A stretch of 64,000 nt of DNA from Chryseobacterium sp. H1D6B (GCF_029892445.1 NZ_JARXVJ010000001.1:3906001-3970000); one strand, 5' to 3'. Positions 44,092-54,545 are shown, counted from the stretch's first letter. Translations and numbers: made by a program. Notes: a model not told the origin generated them from the letters alone.

Positions 44092-44970
44092 ATGAATCTG
44101 AAAGGTTATGCCTTAGGTATCATATCCGCTGTTTCGTACGGTTTGATTCCTATTTTTATTTTACCTATTAAAAAAGCCGGTTTTTCATTAGATATAACCC
44201 TATTTTATAGATTCTTATTCTCAGCGTTAATGGTTGGAGGCTATCTACTCTATTCTAAAGAAAGTTTTGTTATCAATAAAAAAGAAGTTTTGATACTGGG
44301 TTGTCTGGGAATCTGTTATGCCTTTTCTTCTGAGTTTTTATTTTTAGGATATGATTTTCTTACCCCGGGAATTGCATCTACGATATTATTTATTTATCCG
44401 GTCATTGTAGCTTTAATTATGTTTTTTGTATATAAAGAAAAGCTTACAAAATTATCTATCCTTTCCTTACTTTTTGCTTTTGCAGGGGTCATTGTACTCT
44501 GTTTAAAAGAAAGCGGTTTTGAAATCAATTTTAAAGGATTGGGAATCGTAATGCTTAGCTCTCTTTTTTATGCACTGTATATGGTGATTGTCAATAAATC
44601 AAATATGAAAATTTCCGGTTTTAAACTTTCATTTTACTCTATGCTTTTTACTTCTGCATTTTTTATGGTAAAAGGATTATTGGGAAATAATTCCTTTCTA
44701 ATTCCATCTATCAATATTTTTTTCAATTTTGTTATTTTTGCATTGCTTACTACTGTTATTTCAGGTTTATGTTTAGTCTATGCGATCAAATATATTGGTA
44801 CTACTCCTGCTGCAATTTTAGGTGCCTTGGAACCTGTAGTTGCAGTAATAATAAGCGTAATGCTTTTTCATGAAAAATTCACAAATAATTTGTTAATAGG
44901 AATTTTACTTATACTTTTGGGTGTAATTATTAACGTCCTGTCAGATAGTAAAAAATTGAAAGAAAATTAA
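44092..44970 (+). CDS. EamA/DMT-family transporter
   Basis: 292 residues, ten membrane helices in two EamA repeats; the second ends with the typical ALEPVVAVIISVMLFHEKF. Substrate unknown. It starts 16 bases after a terminator and 60 bases before a radical SAM gene in the same direction, so those two may be co-transcribed. Sequence similarity to the EamA protein at 5100 is only general. Confidence 0.86.
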   Translation: MNLKGYALGIISAVSYGLIPIFILPIKKAGFSLDITLFYRFLFSALMVGGYLLYSKESFVINKKEVLILGCLGICYAFSSEFLFLGYDFLTPGIASTILFIYPVIVALIMFFVYKEKLTKLSILSLLFAFAGVIVLCLKESGFEINFKGLGIVMLSSLFYALYMVIVNKSNMKISGFKLSFYSMLFTSAFFMVKGLLGNNSFLIPSINIFFNFVIFALLTTVISGLCLVYAIKYIGTTPAAILGALEPVVAVIISVMLFHEKFTNNLLIGILLILLGVIINVLSDSKKLKEN

Positions 44971-45029
44971 ACCCAGCCGTTTGAAAACAACTTGTCATTA
45001 TATTATAAAATAATTTTAAAATTTTTCTG

Positions 45030-47225
45030 TTGAAAGATCTGCTTCTTATCACTCCGCCTTTTACCCAGCTTAATACTCCTTATCCTGCGACAGCTTATAT
45101 TAAAGGTTTTTTGAATACCAAAAATATTTCCAGCTATCAGATTGATTTGGGGATCGAAGTTATTTTGAAATTATTTTCAAAAGACGGACTTCAGAAAGTT
45201 TTTGATCAGGATATTGATCTTCCCGCTATTTCAGAAAACTCTCAAAGAATTTTTGCTTTAAGAGAGGAATATTTAAAAACTATTGATCAGGTCATTCTTT
45301 TTCTACAGGGCAGAAACCCTACACTGGCCAGACAGATCTGCAGTATGAATTTTCTGCCGGAAGCATCCCGTTTCAATCAATTAGATGATATGGAATTTGC
45401 TTTTGGAAATATGGGGCTTCAGGATAAAGCAAAACATCTTTCCACTTTATATTTAGAAGATTTATCTGATTATATTGTCGAAAATGTTGATTATGATTTT
45501 GGTTTCAGCAGATATGCAGAACGTTTAGGGAAAAGCGCCAATTCATTTGACAACCTGTATAATAAACTTACAGGCGGCCATACATTTATTGATGAAATAA
45601 CCTTAAAAATACTTCAGGAAAAAATAGAAAATGTCAATCCAAAATTGATTTGTTTTTCTGTGCCTTTTCCAGGAAATTTATATTCTTCTTTCAGGTGTGC
45701 CCAATTCATTAAAAAGAATTATCCCCATATAAAACTTGCTATGGGAGGCGGTTTTCCAAACACCGAATTAAGAGAAGTTAAAGATTTCAGGGTTTTTGAA
45801 TTTTTTGATTTTATTACATTAGATGACGGAGAATTACCCCTTGAACTGCTTTTTGAAAGTATAAACCATAAAGATGAAACTTCTGAAAAGGAATATAAAA
45901 GAACTTTTTTAATTGAAAACCAAAAAGTTGTATATAAAAACAATTCAAAAAGACACGACTACAAACAAGCTGAAGTCGGAACACCAGATTATACCGATCT
46001 GCAGCTAGAAAAATATGTTTCCGTCATTGAAATTGCCAACCCTATGCACAGCTTATGGAGCGACGGCAGATGGAACAAACTCACGATGGCACACGGATGC
46101 TACTGGGGAAAATGTACTTTTTGTGATATTTCTCTGGATTATATTAAAATCTATGAGCCCATTTCTGCCAAGATTTTGGTTGACAGAATGGAAGAGCTTA
46201 TTCAAACCACGGGCGAAACAGGTTTCCATTTTGTGGACGAAGCCGCACCGCCTGCTTTGATGCGGGAAGTTGCTTTAGAAATTCTCCGCAGAAATCTAGT
46301 GGTCACCTGGTGGACCAATATCCGTTTTGAAAAAAGTTTTAGTAAGGATTTGTGTTTCTTATTGAAAACATCAGGCTGTGTCGCTGTTTCAGGCGGCTTA
46401 GAAGTAGCCAGCGACCGGTTGTTAAAGTTGATTGATAAAGGAGTTTCTGTGGAGCAGGTAGCTCAAGTAACCAGAAATTTTACTGAAGCAGGAATTATGG
46501 TTCATGCATATTTAATGTACGGCTATCCTACCCAGACTATTCAAGAGACTGTAGATTCTTTGGAAATGATACGCCAGATGTTTGAAATGGGTATTCTGCA
46601 GAGCGGTTTCTGGCATCAATTTGCGATGACAGCCCATTCCCCTGTAGGAATTAATCCTGAAGAATTTGGGGTAACTCCTCTTGTCCAGGATATTTCTTTT
46701 GCCAACAATGATATTGAGTTTACAGACAAAACCGGAATTGACCACAACAAATTTAGTTTCGGTCTGAAAAAATCACTTTTCAATTTTATGCATGGAATCA
46801 ATTTTGAAATTCCACTGCAGGACTGGTTTGATTTTAAAATTCCAAAAACGACTATTCATCCAGACTATATTCATGACTGTCTTTTAGAAGATGATAATTT
46901 TACTTTTAAAGGAAATTCAAAAATTATCTTTTTAGATAAAAACGTAATTGCTGAGAATTACATCAAAACAAAAAAGCAAAACTCCTGGCAATATACCCAG
47001 CTTACGTTCCATCTTAGAACCAATATTGTAAAGATAGATCTGGAGCAGGAAAAAGCGGAATGGCTGATGAAAACCTTATCAGAAAATTCTAAAGAAAATG
47101 CAAAGAAGATCACCCTGCAGCAGCTTAAAATTCAATTTGAGAAAAGCTTTGAGGATTTTGAATTATTTTGGTTTTCAAAACCGATACAGCAGCTTAAAGA
47201 AAATGGTGTTATTTTAAGTTTATAA
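45030..47225 (+). CDS. B12-binding-type radical SAM protein with a CX4CX2C motif
   Basis: 731 residues, TTG start. The N-terminal half is a Rossmann-like cobalamin-binding-type domain (LICFSVPFPGNLYSSFRCAQFI, KLAMGGGFPNTELREV, FITLDDGELPLELLFE) without the DxHxxG motif. The radical SAM core begins AHGCYWGKCTFCD, with C357, C362 and C365 spaced CX4CX2C instead of the usual CX3CX2C; FHFVDEAAPP and VSGGLEVASDRLLKLIDKGV follow as in other B12-type members. A C-terminal region of about 200 residues is unassigned. The reaction is unknown. Methylation or C-C chemistry on a lipid or peptide is possible, and a link to the neighbouring sulfonolipid genes is speculative. Confidence 0.78.
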   Translation: MKDLLLITPPFTQLNTPYPATAYIKGFLNTKNISSYQIDLGIEVILKLFSKDGLQKVFDQDIDLPAISENSQRIFALREEYLKTIDQVILFLQGRNPTLARQICSMNFLPEASRFNQLDDMEFAFGNMGLQDKAKHLSTLYLEDLSDYIVENVDYDFGFSRYAERLGKSANSFDNLYNKLTGGHTFIDEITLKILQEKIENVNPKLICFSVPFPGNLYSSFRCAQFIKKNYPHIKLAMGGGFPNTELREVKDFRVFEFFDFITLDDGELPLELLFESINHKDETSEKEYKRTFLIENQKVVYKNNSKRHDYKQAEVGTPDYTDLQLEKYVSVIEIANPMHSLWSDGRWNKLTMAHGCYWGKCTFCDISLDYIKIYEPISAKILVDRMEELIQTTGETGFHFVDEAAPPALMREVALEILRRNLVVTWWTNIRFEKSFSKDLCFLLKTSGCVAVSGGLEVASDRLLKLIDKGVSVEQVAQVTRNFTEAGIMVHAYLMYGYPTQTIQETVDSLEMIRQMFEMGILQSGFWHQFAMTAHSPVGINPEEFGVTPLVQDISFANNDIEFTDKTGIDHNKFSFGLKKSLFNFMHGINFEIPLQDWFDFKIPKTTIHPDYIHDCLLEDDNFTFKGNSKIIFLDKNVIAENYIKTKKQNSWQYTQLTFHLRTNIVKIDLEQEKAEWLMKTLSENSKENAKKITLQQLKIQFEKSFEDFELFWFSKPIQQLKENGVILSL

Positions 47226-47235
47226 TATTAAGTTT

Positions 47236-47410
47236 TGGCTGAAGCCAGTTGAATTTTTATTTTTTATAAACGGGCTGAAGCCCGTTCCTATTGATGTATT
47301 GAACCGCTAAAGAATTTAAGAAAATATTTTATTAAGATTCCTGACAAGAATCAAAAAACACCCGAAAATTAATTTTCGGGTGTTTTTTATAATTTTCAGC
47401 TAAAGCTGAA
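47236..47410. repeat. Three short GGCTGAAGCC-type palindromes
   Basis: TGGCTGAAGCCA (47236-47247), CGGGCTGAAGCCCG (47271-47284) and TTCAGCTAAAGCTGAA (47395-47410) are variants of one small palindrome, spread over the gap between convergent genes. Confidence 0.6.
47358..47388 (+). terminator. Bidirectional terminator
   Basis: ACACCCGAAAATT and AATTTTCGGGTGT form a perfect 13-bp stem flanked by A and T runs, between the convergent radical SAM gene and the gene at 47419. Confidence 0.85.
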
Positions 47411-47418
47411 ATCAATTT

Positions 47419-48240
47419 TTATTTTTCAACACCATCCTTCTGAACCTGTCCTACTATTACTTTGTCCTGAACCTTAATGAAATTCGGATCCATTATTATT
47501 ATCCTCTCAACAAGAGACTGATACGTTGGAAATTTTAATAAAGAAGCCCTGCCTGAGATATCTTTATATAAAGTAAAACTTTTTCCGTTGGCTGTTTTTA
47601 TCTGTTTCGTTGTCGTAATATATTTTCCGATATATTTATTATTGGCATCATAGATCTCGATATCAATCCAGGTCTTTTCTGTGATCATATTTTCAGACCC
47701 AAAGCTTACCGGCAAATTAGTGAAATATCCTACTCTTTCTCCTTTACTCAGGATCTCACCAACATTATTCACTTCCAGCTGGAGTTTATCAATTTTATTT
47801 CTGATCGTATAAGCCTCTTTTGTCTTAGTATCAAGTTTTCGTTTGGGCATATTTGCAAAAAGCTCATCTAGTTTCTGGACGTTGATGCCTTTATTATCAA
47901 TAATTTTGAATCCTTTAACAGAAGTATATACAGCCGATTTTTCATCACCAGAAAATGCTGACGGCGAAATATAATCTAAGTCTATTGTTTTATCCCTGTT
48001 ATAAACTCTATTAAGTTTAATATAGCTGTCTCTAATAGAATCTACAATGCTTTTATCAATAAATTCTATCGTATAAAGAGGAGTTTCCTTTAAATCCAGA
48101 AAGGTATATTCATTGGATTTACTGGTAATTTTTGCTACCGGCACTCCGTCAAGACTTACAATTCCTCTTTTGGTTTTAATATTTTGGGCATTAATAAGTA
48201 GTCCCAAAACTGTAAATAACATGATTATATATTTTTTCAT
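47419..48240 (-). CDS. Exported protein of unknown function
   Basis: 273 residues with a signal peptide (MKKYIIMLFTVLGLLINAQ). The mature chain is soluble and rich in beta strands; TKRGIVSLDGVPVAKITSKSNEYTFLDLKETPLYTIEF at its start resembles small proteins seen in other flavobacteria, but I cannot name a family. It follows the ATP synthase operon in the same direction, separated from it by a terminator. Confidence 0.7.
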   Translation of the reverse strand: MKKYIIMLFTVLGLLINAQNIKTKRGIVSLDGVPVAKITSKSNEYTFLDLKETPLYTIEFIDKSIVDSIRDSYIKLNRVYNRDKTIDLDYISPSAFSGDEKSAVYTSVKGFKIIDNKGINVQKLDELFANMPKRKLDTKTKEAYTIRNKIDKLQLEVNNVGEILSKGERVGYFTNLPVSFGSENMITEKTWIDIEIYDANNKYIGKYITTTKQIKTANGKSFTLYKDISGRASLLKFPTYQSLVERIIIMDPNFIKVQDKVIVGQVQKDGVEK

Positions 48241-48263
48241 AGAATCAGATTTTTACACTATAT

Positions 48264-48294
48264 AAAAAAAGTGCAACGATCGTTACACTTTTTT
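48264..48294 (-). terminator. Terminator of atpD-atpC
   Basis: AAAAGTGCAACGA and TCGTTACACTTTT pair with one mismatch and are flanked by A and T runs, about 30 bases past the atpC stop. Confidence 0.8.
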
Positions 48295-48320
48295 GAAAAT
48301 ATATTTAGCTTTTCATTTAA

Positions 48321-48602
48321 TTATTCGCAAAGGATAATTCCTTTATTATGATTAAATTCTACAACACCGCTTTTGATAGGATAAGAAAAAACAACGTCTT
48401 TTTCATTTTCTTTGGTAAGGTTTTTAGCGTAAGCTTCATCAATAGAGTTGACAAACAGCTTTACTTTACCGCCTACTAATGAAGAAACGATTCCTGCGTG
48501 GTTCTTCATGATGTGGAATTCACCATTTTTCCCCGGAAGCAGTACAGAGTTTACTTCTCCTTCAAAAACTACGTATTCTGGTGTTAAAATTTTTATATTC
48601 AT
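48321..48602 (-). CDS. atpC: ATP synthase F1 epsilon subunit
   Basis: 93 residues. ILTPEYVVFEGEVNSVLLPGKNGEFHIMKNHAGIVSSLVGGKVKL is the N-terminal beta domain of the epsilon subunit. The C-terminal helical hairpin is missing, as in the short epsilon forms of many Bacteroidota. It couples rotation between F1 and Fo. It lies 78 bases downstream of atpD in one operon, separated by a purine/pyrimidine inverted repeat. The other ATP synthase genes are not here, the usual split arrangement in this phylum. Confidence 0.93.
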   Translation of the reverse strand: MNIKILTPEYVVFEGEVNSVLLPGKNGEFHIMKNHAGIVSSLVGGKVKLFVNSIDEAYAKNLTKENEKDVVFSYPIKSGVVEFNHNKGIILCE

Positions 48603-48607
48603 TGTTC

Positions 48608-48680
48608 TAGATTAAAGAGTAAAGAGAAAAGAAAAAAGAGAGAATATCTCGGCTCTTTTTTCTTTATTCTATATTTCTAA
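48608..48680. repeat. Heptad-repeat palindrome between atpC and atpD
   Basis: Both sides show a 7-base period. On the left the units read TAGATTA, AAGAGTA, AAGAGAA, AAGAAAA, AAGAGAG; on the right GGCTCTT, TTTTCTT, TATTCTA, TATTTCT. AAAGAAAAAAGAG (48628-48640) and CTCTTTTTTCTTT (48653-48665) are perfect inverted arms. It has no gene inside. It fills the gap between atpC and atpD and could affect their ratio. Confidence 0.6.
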
Positions 48681-50342
<1,662 letters not shown>

Positions 50343-50405
50343 TTATAAAACACAATAAGATGAAAATAACTTATAAATAGACCTTCTAGATTCTAGTAAA
50401 GGTTT

Positions 50406-50413
50406 TATATTTG
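50406..50413 (+). promoter_or_regulatory. -10 box TATATTTG of ribF
   Basis: Exact TAnnTTTG match; transcription from about 50420 gives a leader of some 13 bases before the TTG start at 50433. Confidence 0.6.
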
Positions 50414-50432
50414 CAAACAAAATTTTTCCGTT

Positions 50433-51353
50433 TTGAAAATTTTAAAGAATTTTAATGATTATTCCCCGCAAAAACCTCTGGCATTATCTTTAGGAATGTT
50501 TGACGGTGTGCATCTCGGGCATAAATGTATTATCGATGAGCTAAAAAAAGTAGGTACAGAAAATCATTTAGAGACTGCAATCCTTACTTTTTGGCCCCAC
50601 CCAAGATTTGTTTTTAATCCAAATGAAGATTTAAAACTGCTGAATACCCTGGACGAAAAGACATCCCTTATTGATAAATACGGCATTAATAATTTATTTT
50701 TAAAAGAATTCGATGATGAATTCAGAAACCTTACCGGCGAAGAATTCGTCCGTCAGATTCTTATTGAAAGACTGAATGTAAAGTATCTGATTATAGGCTA
50801 CGACCATTCTTTCGGGAAAAATAAAAGCGGCAATTTTGAGCTTCTTCAAAAATTATCTGAAGAATTGGACTTTGAAGTAGAACAGATGGAAGCGATTAAC
50901 ATTCATGAAAATAATATCAGCTCCACGAAAGTAAGAAATGCTCTTTTAGCCGGTAACATCAAGGATGCGAATGAAATGCTGGGGTACTCCTACTCTGTTT
51001 CCGGAAAGGTAATCCATGGAAAAAAAATTGGCAGGACCATCGGGTATCCAACAGCCAATATCGGAACTGAATCTATTAAACTTCTTCCTAAAAAAGGCGC
51101 TTATATTGTAGAAGTTTTTGTAAAAGGACAGCAGTATAAAGGAATGCTGAGCGTTGGAACCAATCCAACTGTAAATGGCGATACTTTAAGCGTTGAAGTG
51201 TATATCCTTGATTTCAATGGGGATATTTATGATGAAAACATCACTGTAAAATTCAGAGATTTCCTTCATGAAGAGATTAAATTTGAAGGTCTTGAAAAAT
51301 TAATTGAAAGACTGGATGAGGATAAAAAGTTAACGGAAGAATTTAACTTTTAA
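50433..51353 (+). CDS. ribF: Bifunctional riboflavin kinase/FAD synthetase
   Basis: 306 residues with a TTG start, supported by the promoter position. The N-terminal FMN adenylyltransferase domain has LGMFDGVHLGHKCIIDEL and, later, ISSTKVRNALLAGNIKDAN; the C-terminal flavokinase domain has GKKIGRTIGYPTANIG and GMLSVGTNPTVNGD. The protein converts riboflavin to FMN and then FAD in the cytoplasm. It is monocistronic and ends at a terminator shared with the convergent lipoprotein gene. Confidence 0.95.
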   Translation: MKILKNFNDYSPQKPLALSLGMFDGVHLGHKCIIDELKKVGTENHLETAILTFWPHPRFVFNPNEDLKLLNTLDEKTSLIDKYGINNLFLKEFDDEFRNLTGEEFVRQILIERLNVKYLIIGYDHSFGKNKSGNFELLQKLSEELDFEVEQMEAINIHENNISSTKVRNALLAGNIKDANEMLGYSYSVSGKVIHGKKIGRTIGYPTANIGTESIKLLPKKGAYIVEVFVKGQQYKGMLSVGTNPTVNGDTLSVEVYILDFNGDIYDENITVKFRDFLHEEIKFEGLEKLIERLDEDKKLTEEFNF

Positions 51354-51360
51354 AATAAAA

Positions 51361-51387
51361 CTGTTTCACACATCAGGTATGAAACAG
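51361..51387 (+). terminator. Hairpin after ribF
   Basis: CTGTTTCA and TGAAACAG pair over 8 bases around an 11-base loop. T residues after the stem are few, so activity on the plus strand is uncertain; an A run precedes it for the minus strand. Confidence 0.5.
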
Positions 51388-51401
51388 CTTATCAGTAAAT
51401 T

Positions 51402-51905
51402 TTACTTCATTATTTTTAAATAGACCTTTTGTTGTTCTCCATTTAATTTCACATTGGGGAACTGTTTGTCGTGGTCGATATATATATCTTCTTTATCGTT
51501 CACTTTTCCATTTCCATCAGAATCCCATTCTATAGAAACATAATATTTTATTCTCCCTGCATCTTTTGGATCAAAATGTTTTGAAGCGTCTTTAGGTACG
51601 GGTAAATTAATAGTAAATGGAACTGAGTTTTTCTCATATTCTTTTTCAGTAATTAATACAGCCGGTGCGTCTGCTAAGAGCGGATCATGACCATATAAAC
51701 TTACTTTAAGCTTAGGGTTTTTAATCTTGAAATGATCTGTACCTGTAAATTCTAAATTTAAATTTTCCTGATTGTCAGGCGGACTTACCTTTTCAGTTTT
51801 AGCTTGGCTATTATCAGAAACCGGTTTCTTATCATTTGAATGACAACTTAATAATGTGGTTGATAATGCCCCTGCTGCCACTAGTAATAAAAGATTTTTT
51901 CTCAT
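51402..51905 (-). CDS. Lipoprotein with a DxDGNGKVNDKED calcium-type loop
   Basis: 167 residues. MRKNLLLLVAAGALSTTLLSC is a lipoprotein signal with Cys 21. The mature part is beta-rich; IEWDSDGNGKVNDKEDIYID near the C-terminus has the spacing of an EF-hand or dockerin-like calcium loop. No family is recognised. The fold recalls YbaY-like lipoproteins only vaguely. Confidence 0.65.
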   Translation of the reverse strand: MRKNLLLLVAAGALSTTLLSCHSNDKKPVSDNSQAKTEKVSPPDNQENLNLEFTGTDHFKIKNPKLKVSLYGHDPLLADAPAVLITEKEYEKNSVPFTINLPVPKDASKHFDPKDAGRIKYYVSIEWDSDGNGKVNDKEDIYIDHDKQFPNVKLNGEQQKVYLKIMK

Positions 51906-52050
51906 TTTTATTTAGTTTTTGTTATTATTATTTTATGTATCAATAACAAATTTAATGCCTGCATCTGCTAAAAAGAATAAATAACGGCTTTCAGTTATTC
52001 CCAATATCTATTATATGGATCATGAGAATGCATTATTACTTTAAATAACT

Positions 52051-52404
52051 TTAAATATCAGTGATTGAATCCCTGTTTTTTTTAGTTAAGGATTTAAAAA
52101 CAAGATCATAAGAATGATCAATTAACTTAAAAATCAACTCTCTTTTTAATCCATCAATTGAAACAGAATTCCAGTGGGTTTTATTCATATGGAAAGCTCC
52201 AGTGATCTGGGTATACTGCTCTCGGAGTTCTGCACTCCACTCCGGATCTGTCTTTACATTAATTCCTAACGGCTGTCTTTCAAGCCCCATCAGTAGAAAT
52301 ATTTTCCCTCCTACTTTTACCACAAGGGTTTCGTTATCAAAAGGAAAACTTTCTGCAGTTCCTTTTTTCGTAAGGCAATACTCTAGTATTTCGTTGGCAT
52401 CCAT
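52051..52404 (-). CDS. MmcQ/YjbR family protein
   Basis: 117 residues. EYCLTKKGTAESFPFDNETLVVKVGGKIFLLM and GAFHMNKTHWNSVSIDG match the MmcQ/YjbR family, a small fold with a CyaY-like shape that has been described as DNA-binding. The role is unknown. It is followed upstream by a run of 7-base repeats at 52411-52445. Confidence 0.85.
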   Translation of the reverse strand: MDANEILEYCLTKKGTAESFPFDNETLVVKVGGKIFLLMGLERQPLGINVKTDPEWSAELREQYTQITGAFHMNKTHWNSVSIDGLKRELIFKLIDHSYDLVFKSLTKKNRDSITDI

Positions 52405-52410
52405 GTTTAT

Positions 52411-52445
52411 GAGTAATAAATAATAAGTAATTGGTAATAATGATT
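52411..52445. repeat. Single run of 7-base repeats
   Basis: GAGTAAT, AAATAAT, AAGTAAT, TGGTAAT and AATGATT follow one another with a 7-base period directly upstream of the YjbR-type gene. No inverted partner is nearby. The same type of structure flanks the four-helix-bundle genes. Confidence 0.45.
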
Positions 52446-52517
52446 TTTACTTTAATTCAAATTTAGTAAATTTAGAAAAGGAAACAATTAATTATTCACT
52501 ATACAATCACAAATACT

Positions 52518-53174
52518 ATGAAAGCTTTAGTAATCGGCGCTACAGGTGCTACAGGAAAAGATCTGGTCAATCAGTTGCTTAATGATAAAGATTTTGAAGA
52601 AGTGAATGTTTTTGTGAGAAAGCCTTTAGATATTCAGAATACTAAATTAAAAGTCCATGTCGTTGATTTCGAAAAACCTCAGGAGTGGAAAGATTCTGTA
52701 AAAGGTGATGTTGCATTTTCATGCTTAGGAACAACTCTAAAGAGTGCAGGAAGCAAGGAAGCCCAGCGAAAAGTTGATTACGATTATCAATATCAATTTG
52801 CAAAGGCCGCTAAAGAAAATAATGTGGATGATTATGTTTTAGTTTCTGCGTATGGAGCTAATTCTAAGTCTAAAATATTTTATTCTAAAATGAAAGGTGA
52901 GCTGGAGGAAGCCGTGAAAGGGCTCCATTTCAATAAAATTACAATTTTTAAACCTGGAATGCTGGAAAGAAAGGATTCTGACAGAACCGGAGAAGTATTA
53001 GGAAGCCGAATTATCAAATTTGCTAATAAATTAGGTCTTTTAGAAAGTCAAAAACCTCTTCCTACCGATGTTTTAGCAAAAGCGATGATCAATTCTTCTA
53101 AAATAAAAAGCAACGGCTATTCGAGTATAAAGCTTGGAAATATTTTTTGTTTTGCAGAGAAGAGCAATCAATAA
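52518..53174 (+). CDS. NAD(P)H-binding Rossmann protein (atypical SDR)
   Basis: 218 residues. ALVIGATGATGKDLVNQLL (3-21) is the dinucleotide-binding motif, DVAFSCLGTTLKSAGSKEAQRKVDYDYQYQFAKAAKENNVDDYVLVSAYGAN is typical of HTATIP2-like atypical short-chain dehydrogenases. Substrate unknown. It is convergent with the glutathione peroxidase gene and ends in a shared terminator. A role as the missing 3-keto-capnine reductase is not suggested by its family. Confidence 0.85.
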   Translation: MKALVIGATGATGKDLVNQLLNDKDFEEVNVFVRKPLDIQNTKLKVHVVDFEKPQEWKDSVKGDVAFSCLGTTLKSAGSKEAQRKVDYDYQYQFAKAAKENNVDDYVLVSAYGANSKSKIFYSKMKGELEEAVKGLHFNKITIFKPGMLERKDSDRTGEVLGSRIIKFANKLGLLESQKPLPTDVLAKAMINSSKIKSNGYSSIKLGNIFCFAEKSNQ

Positions 53175-53207
53175 CCTAGATTTTTCAATCCGTTCTGAAT
53201 GATAAAA

Positions 53208-53237
53208 AAAAGACCTCAAATTTGAGGTCTTTTTTTT
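53208..53237 (+). terminator. Bidirectional terminator
   Basis: AGACCTCAAATTTGAGGTCT is a perfect palindrome (53211-53230) with an A run before and a T run after. Confidence 0.9.
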
Positions 53238-53242
53238 ATCAT

Positions 53243-53821
53243 TTATTTCAAATATTTTGTAATTGCCTGATCAGTAGGTTTTGTAGTGCTTACAAAAGTA
53301 TCTACAAGCTTTCCGTTTTCGTCAATTAAAAACTTAGTAAAATTCCAAAGGATCGTTGTGTTTTTTACACCGTTTAATTCTTTTTCAGTCAGGTATTTGA
53401 AAATTGGAGCCGTATCCTCTCCTTTTACAGATACTTTCGCTGCTAATGGGAATGTTACTCCATAATTTTTTTGGCAGAAAGCACCGATCTCCGTATTTGA
53501 TCCTGGCTCTTGTCCTCCAAAGTTATTGGCAGGAAAGCCTACAATGACTAATTTATCTTTATACTGCTCATATAATTTTTCAAGATCGGCATACTGCGGG
53601 GTAAATCCGCATTGTGAAGCTGTATTTACGATAAGAATCTTCTTTCCTTTAAAATCTGCAAAGTTAATTTCTTTACCTTCTTCCAGGCCTTCAACTTTGA
53701 AATCATATATTGTTTTTCCCATAAGTTCGTTGGTTTTAGCTTTAGACATTTCACTTTTTTGGTTGGTGCAGCTCTGTAGAAATGCTACAAAAGAAAGCAT
53801 CAATAAAAATATTTTTTTCAT
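53243..53821 (-). CDS. Glutathione peroxidase-family lipoprotein
   Basis: 192 residues. A lipoprotein signal ends in FLQSC (Cys 18). The peroxidase part has the catalytic Cys in NTASQCGFTPQYADLEKL (about C71), Gln in GFPANNFGGQEPG and Trp-Asn in LWNFTKFLIDENG. The resolving Cys is in EIGAFCQKNYGV, as in thioredoxin-dependent members. It would reduce peroxides or lipid hydroperoxides at the envelope, probably with a thioredoxin-like donor. It is a single gene. Confidence 0.92.
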   Translation of the reverse strand: MKKIFLLMLSFVAFLQSCTNQKSEMSKAKTNELMGKTIYDFKVEGLEEGKEINFADFKGKKILIVNTASQCGFTPQYADLEKLYEQYKDKLVIVGFPANNFGGQEPGSNTEIGAFCQKNYGVTFPLAAKVSVKGEDTAPIFKYLTEKELNGVKNTTILWNFTKFLIDENGKLVDTFVSTTKPTDQAITKYLK

Positions 53822-53882
53822 GTGGATCGTTATTTATTGTATTCGTTGAATGGAATTCACCGGATACGGTTCATTTCATTAA

Positions 53883-54545
53883 TTAAAATTTAAAAATATT
53901 TGCTGGAAATACTTTATTGACATCTATTTTATTAAGCAGCATTACATAATCTCCATCTTTTTTAGAGCTGGAAGATTCTATTCTGAAAGGCATTACCAGA
54001 TTTCCTACTTTTCTATATTCAGAGTACGTTAAAGTTTCATCTTTTTTCACTTCTTTTAAAAGCATATAAGTGTTGGTATCAAAGTAATATAAATTTTTAT
54101 TTACATTTTTTGTGAGCTCAACTTTATGACAGTAAATATCTCCTACTTTTTCTTTTCCTAAATATTTAGCCTCAAAACCTTTACTTTCCCAGTCAATGAA
54201 ATCATTGTCAAAACTTTCAGGGACATAATCTGGGTATTCCTGTAGTTTATTGGTTGCATAATTCATCCCATAGCCTTTAGATCCATCATAACCTTCGATC
54301 GCGGTCTCTTTATTATTAATGCTAAGAACTGTTTTAGTAAGATTGGGACGCTGCTGGTAAATTTTTAAAGGGTACTCATCTTTAATTCCCAGTACTACTT
54401 TTCCTTGAAGGAATACTGAATTTAAAAGCTTCCAACTTGTTAATCCTCCGGATAATTCGATGTTTTTATCAATGATTTCTTTTGCTGTCTGCGCAAAAGA
54501 GATCTGCGAATAGATCAGGACGAATACTAAAAGTAATTTTTTCAT
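53883..54545 (-). CDS. LolA-like exported protein
   Basis: 220 residues with a signal peptide (ending ISFAQ). KEIIDKNIELSGGLTSWKLLNSVFLQGKV at the start and NLYYFDTNTYMLLKEVKKDETLTYSEYRKVGNLVMPFRIE later match the LolA/LppX-type half-barrel found in flavobacterial outer-membrane lipoprotein-sorting-like proteins. Genuine LolA activity is not implied. It has its own -10 box and is followed by the tandem repeat array upstream. Confidence 0.7.
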   Translation of the reverse strand: MKKLLLVFVLIYSQISFAQTAKEIIDKNIELSGGLTSWKLLNSVFLQGKVVLGIKDEYPLKIYQQRPNLTKTVLSINNKETAIEGYDGSKGYGMNYATNKLQEYPDYVPESFDNDFIDWESKGFEAKYLGKEKVGDIYCHKVELTKNVNKNLYYFDTNTYMLLKEVKKDETLTYSEYRKVGNLVMPFRIESSSSKKDGDYVMLLNKIDVNKVFPANIFKF

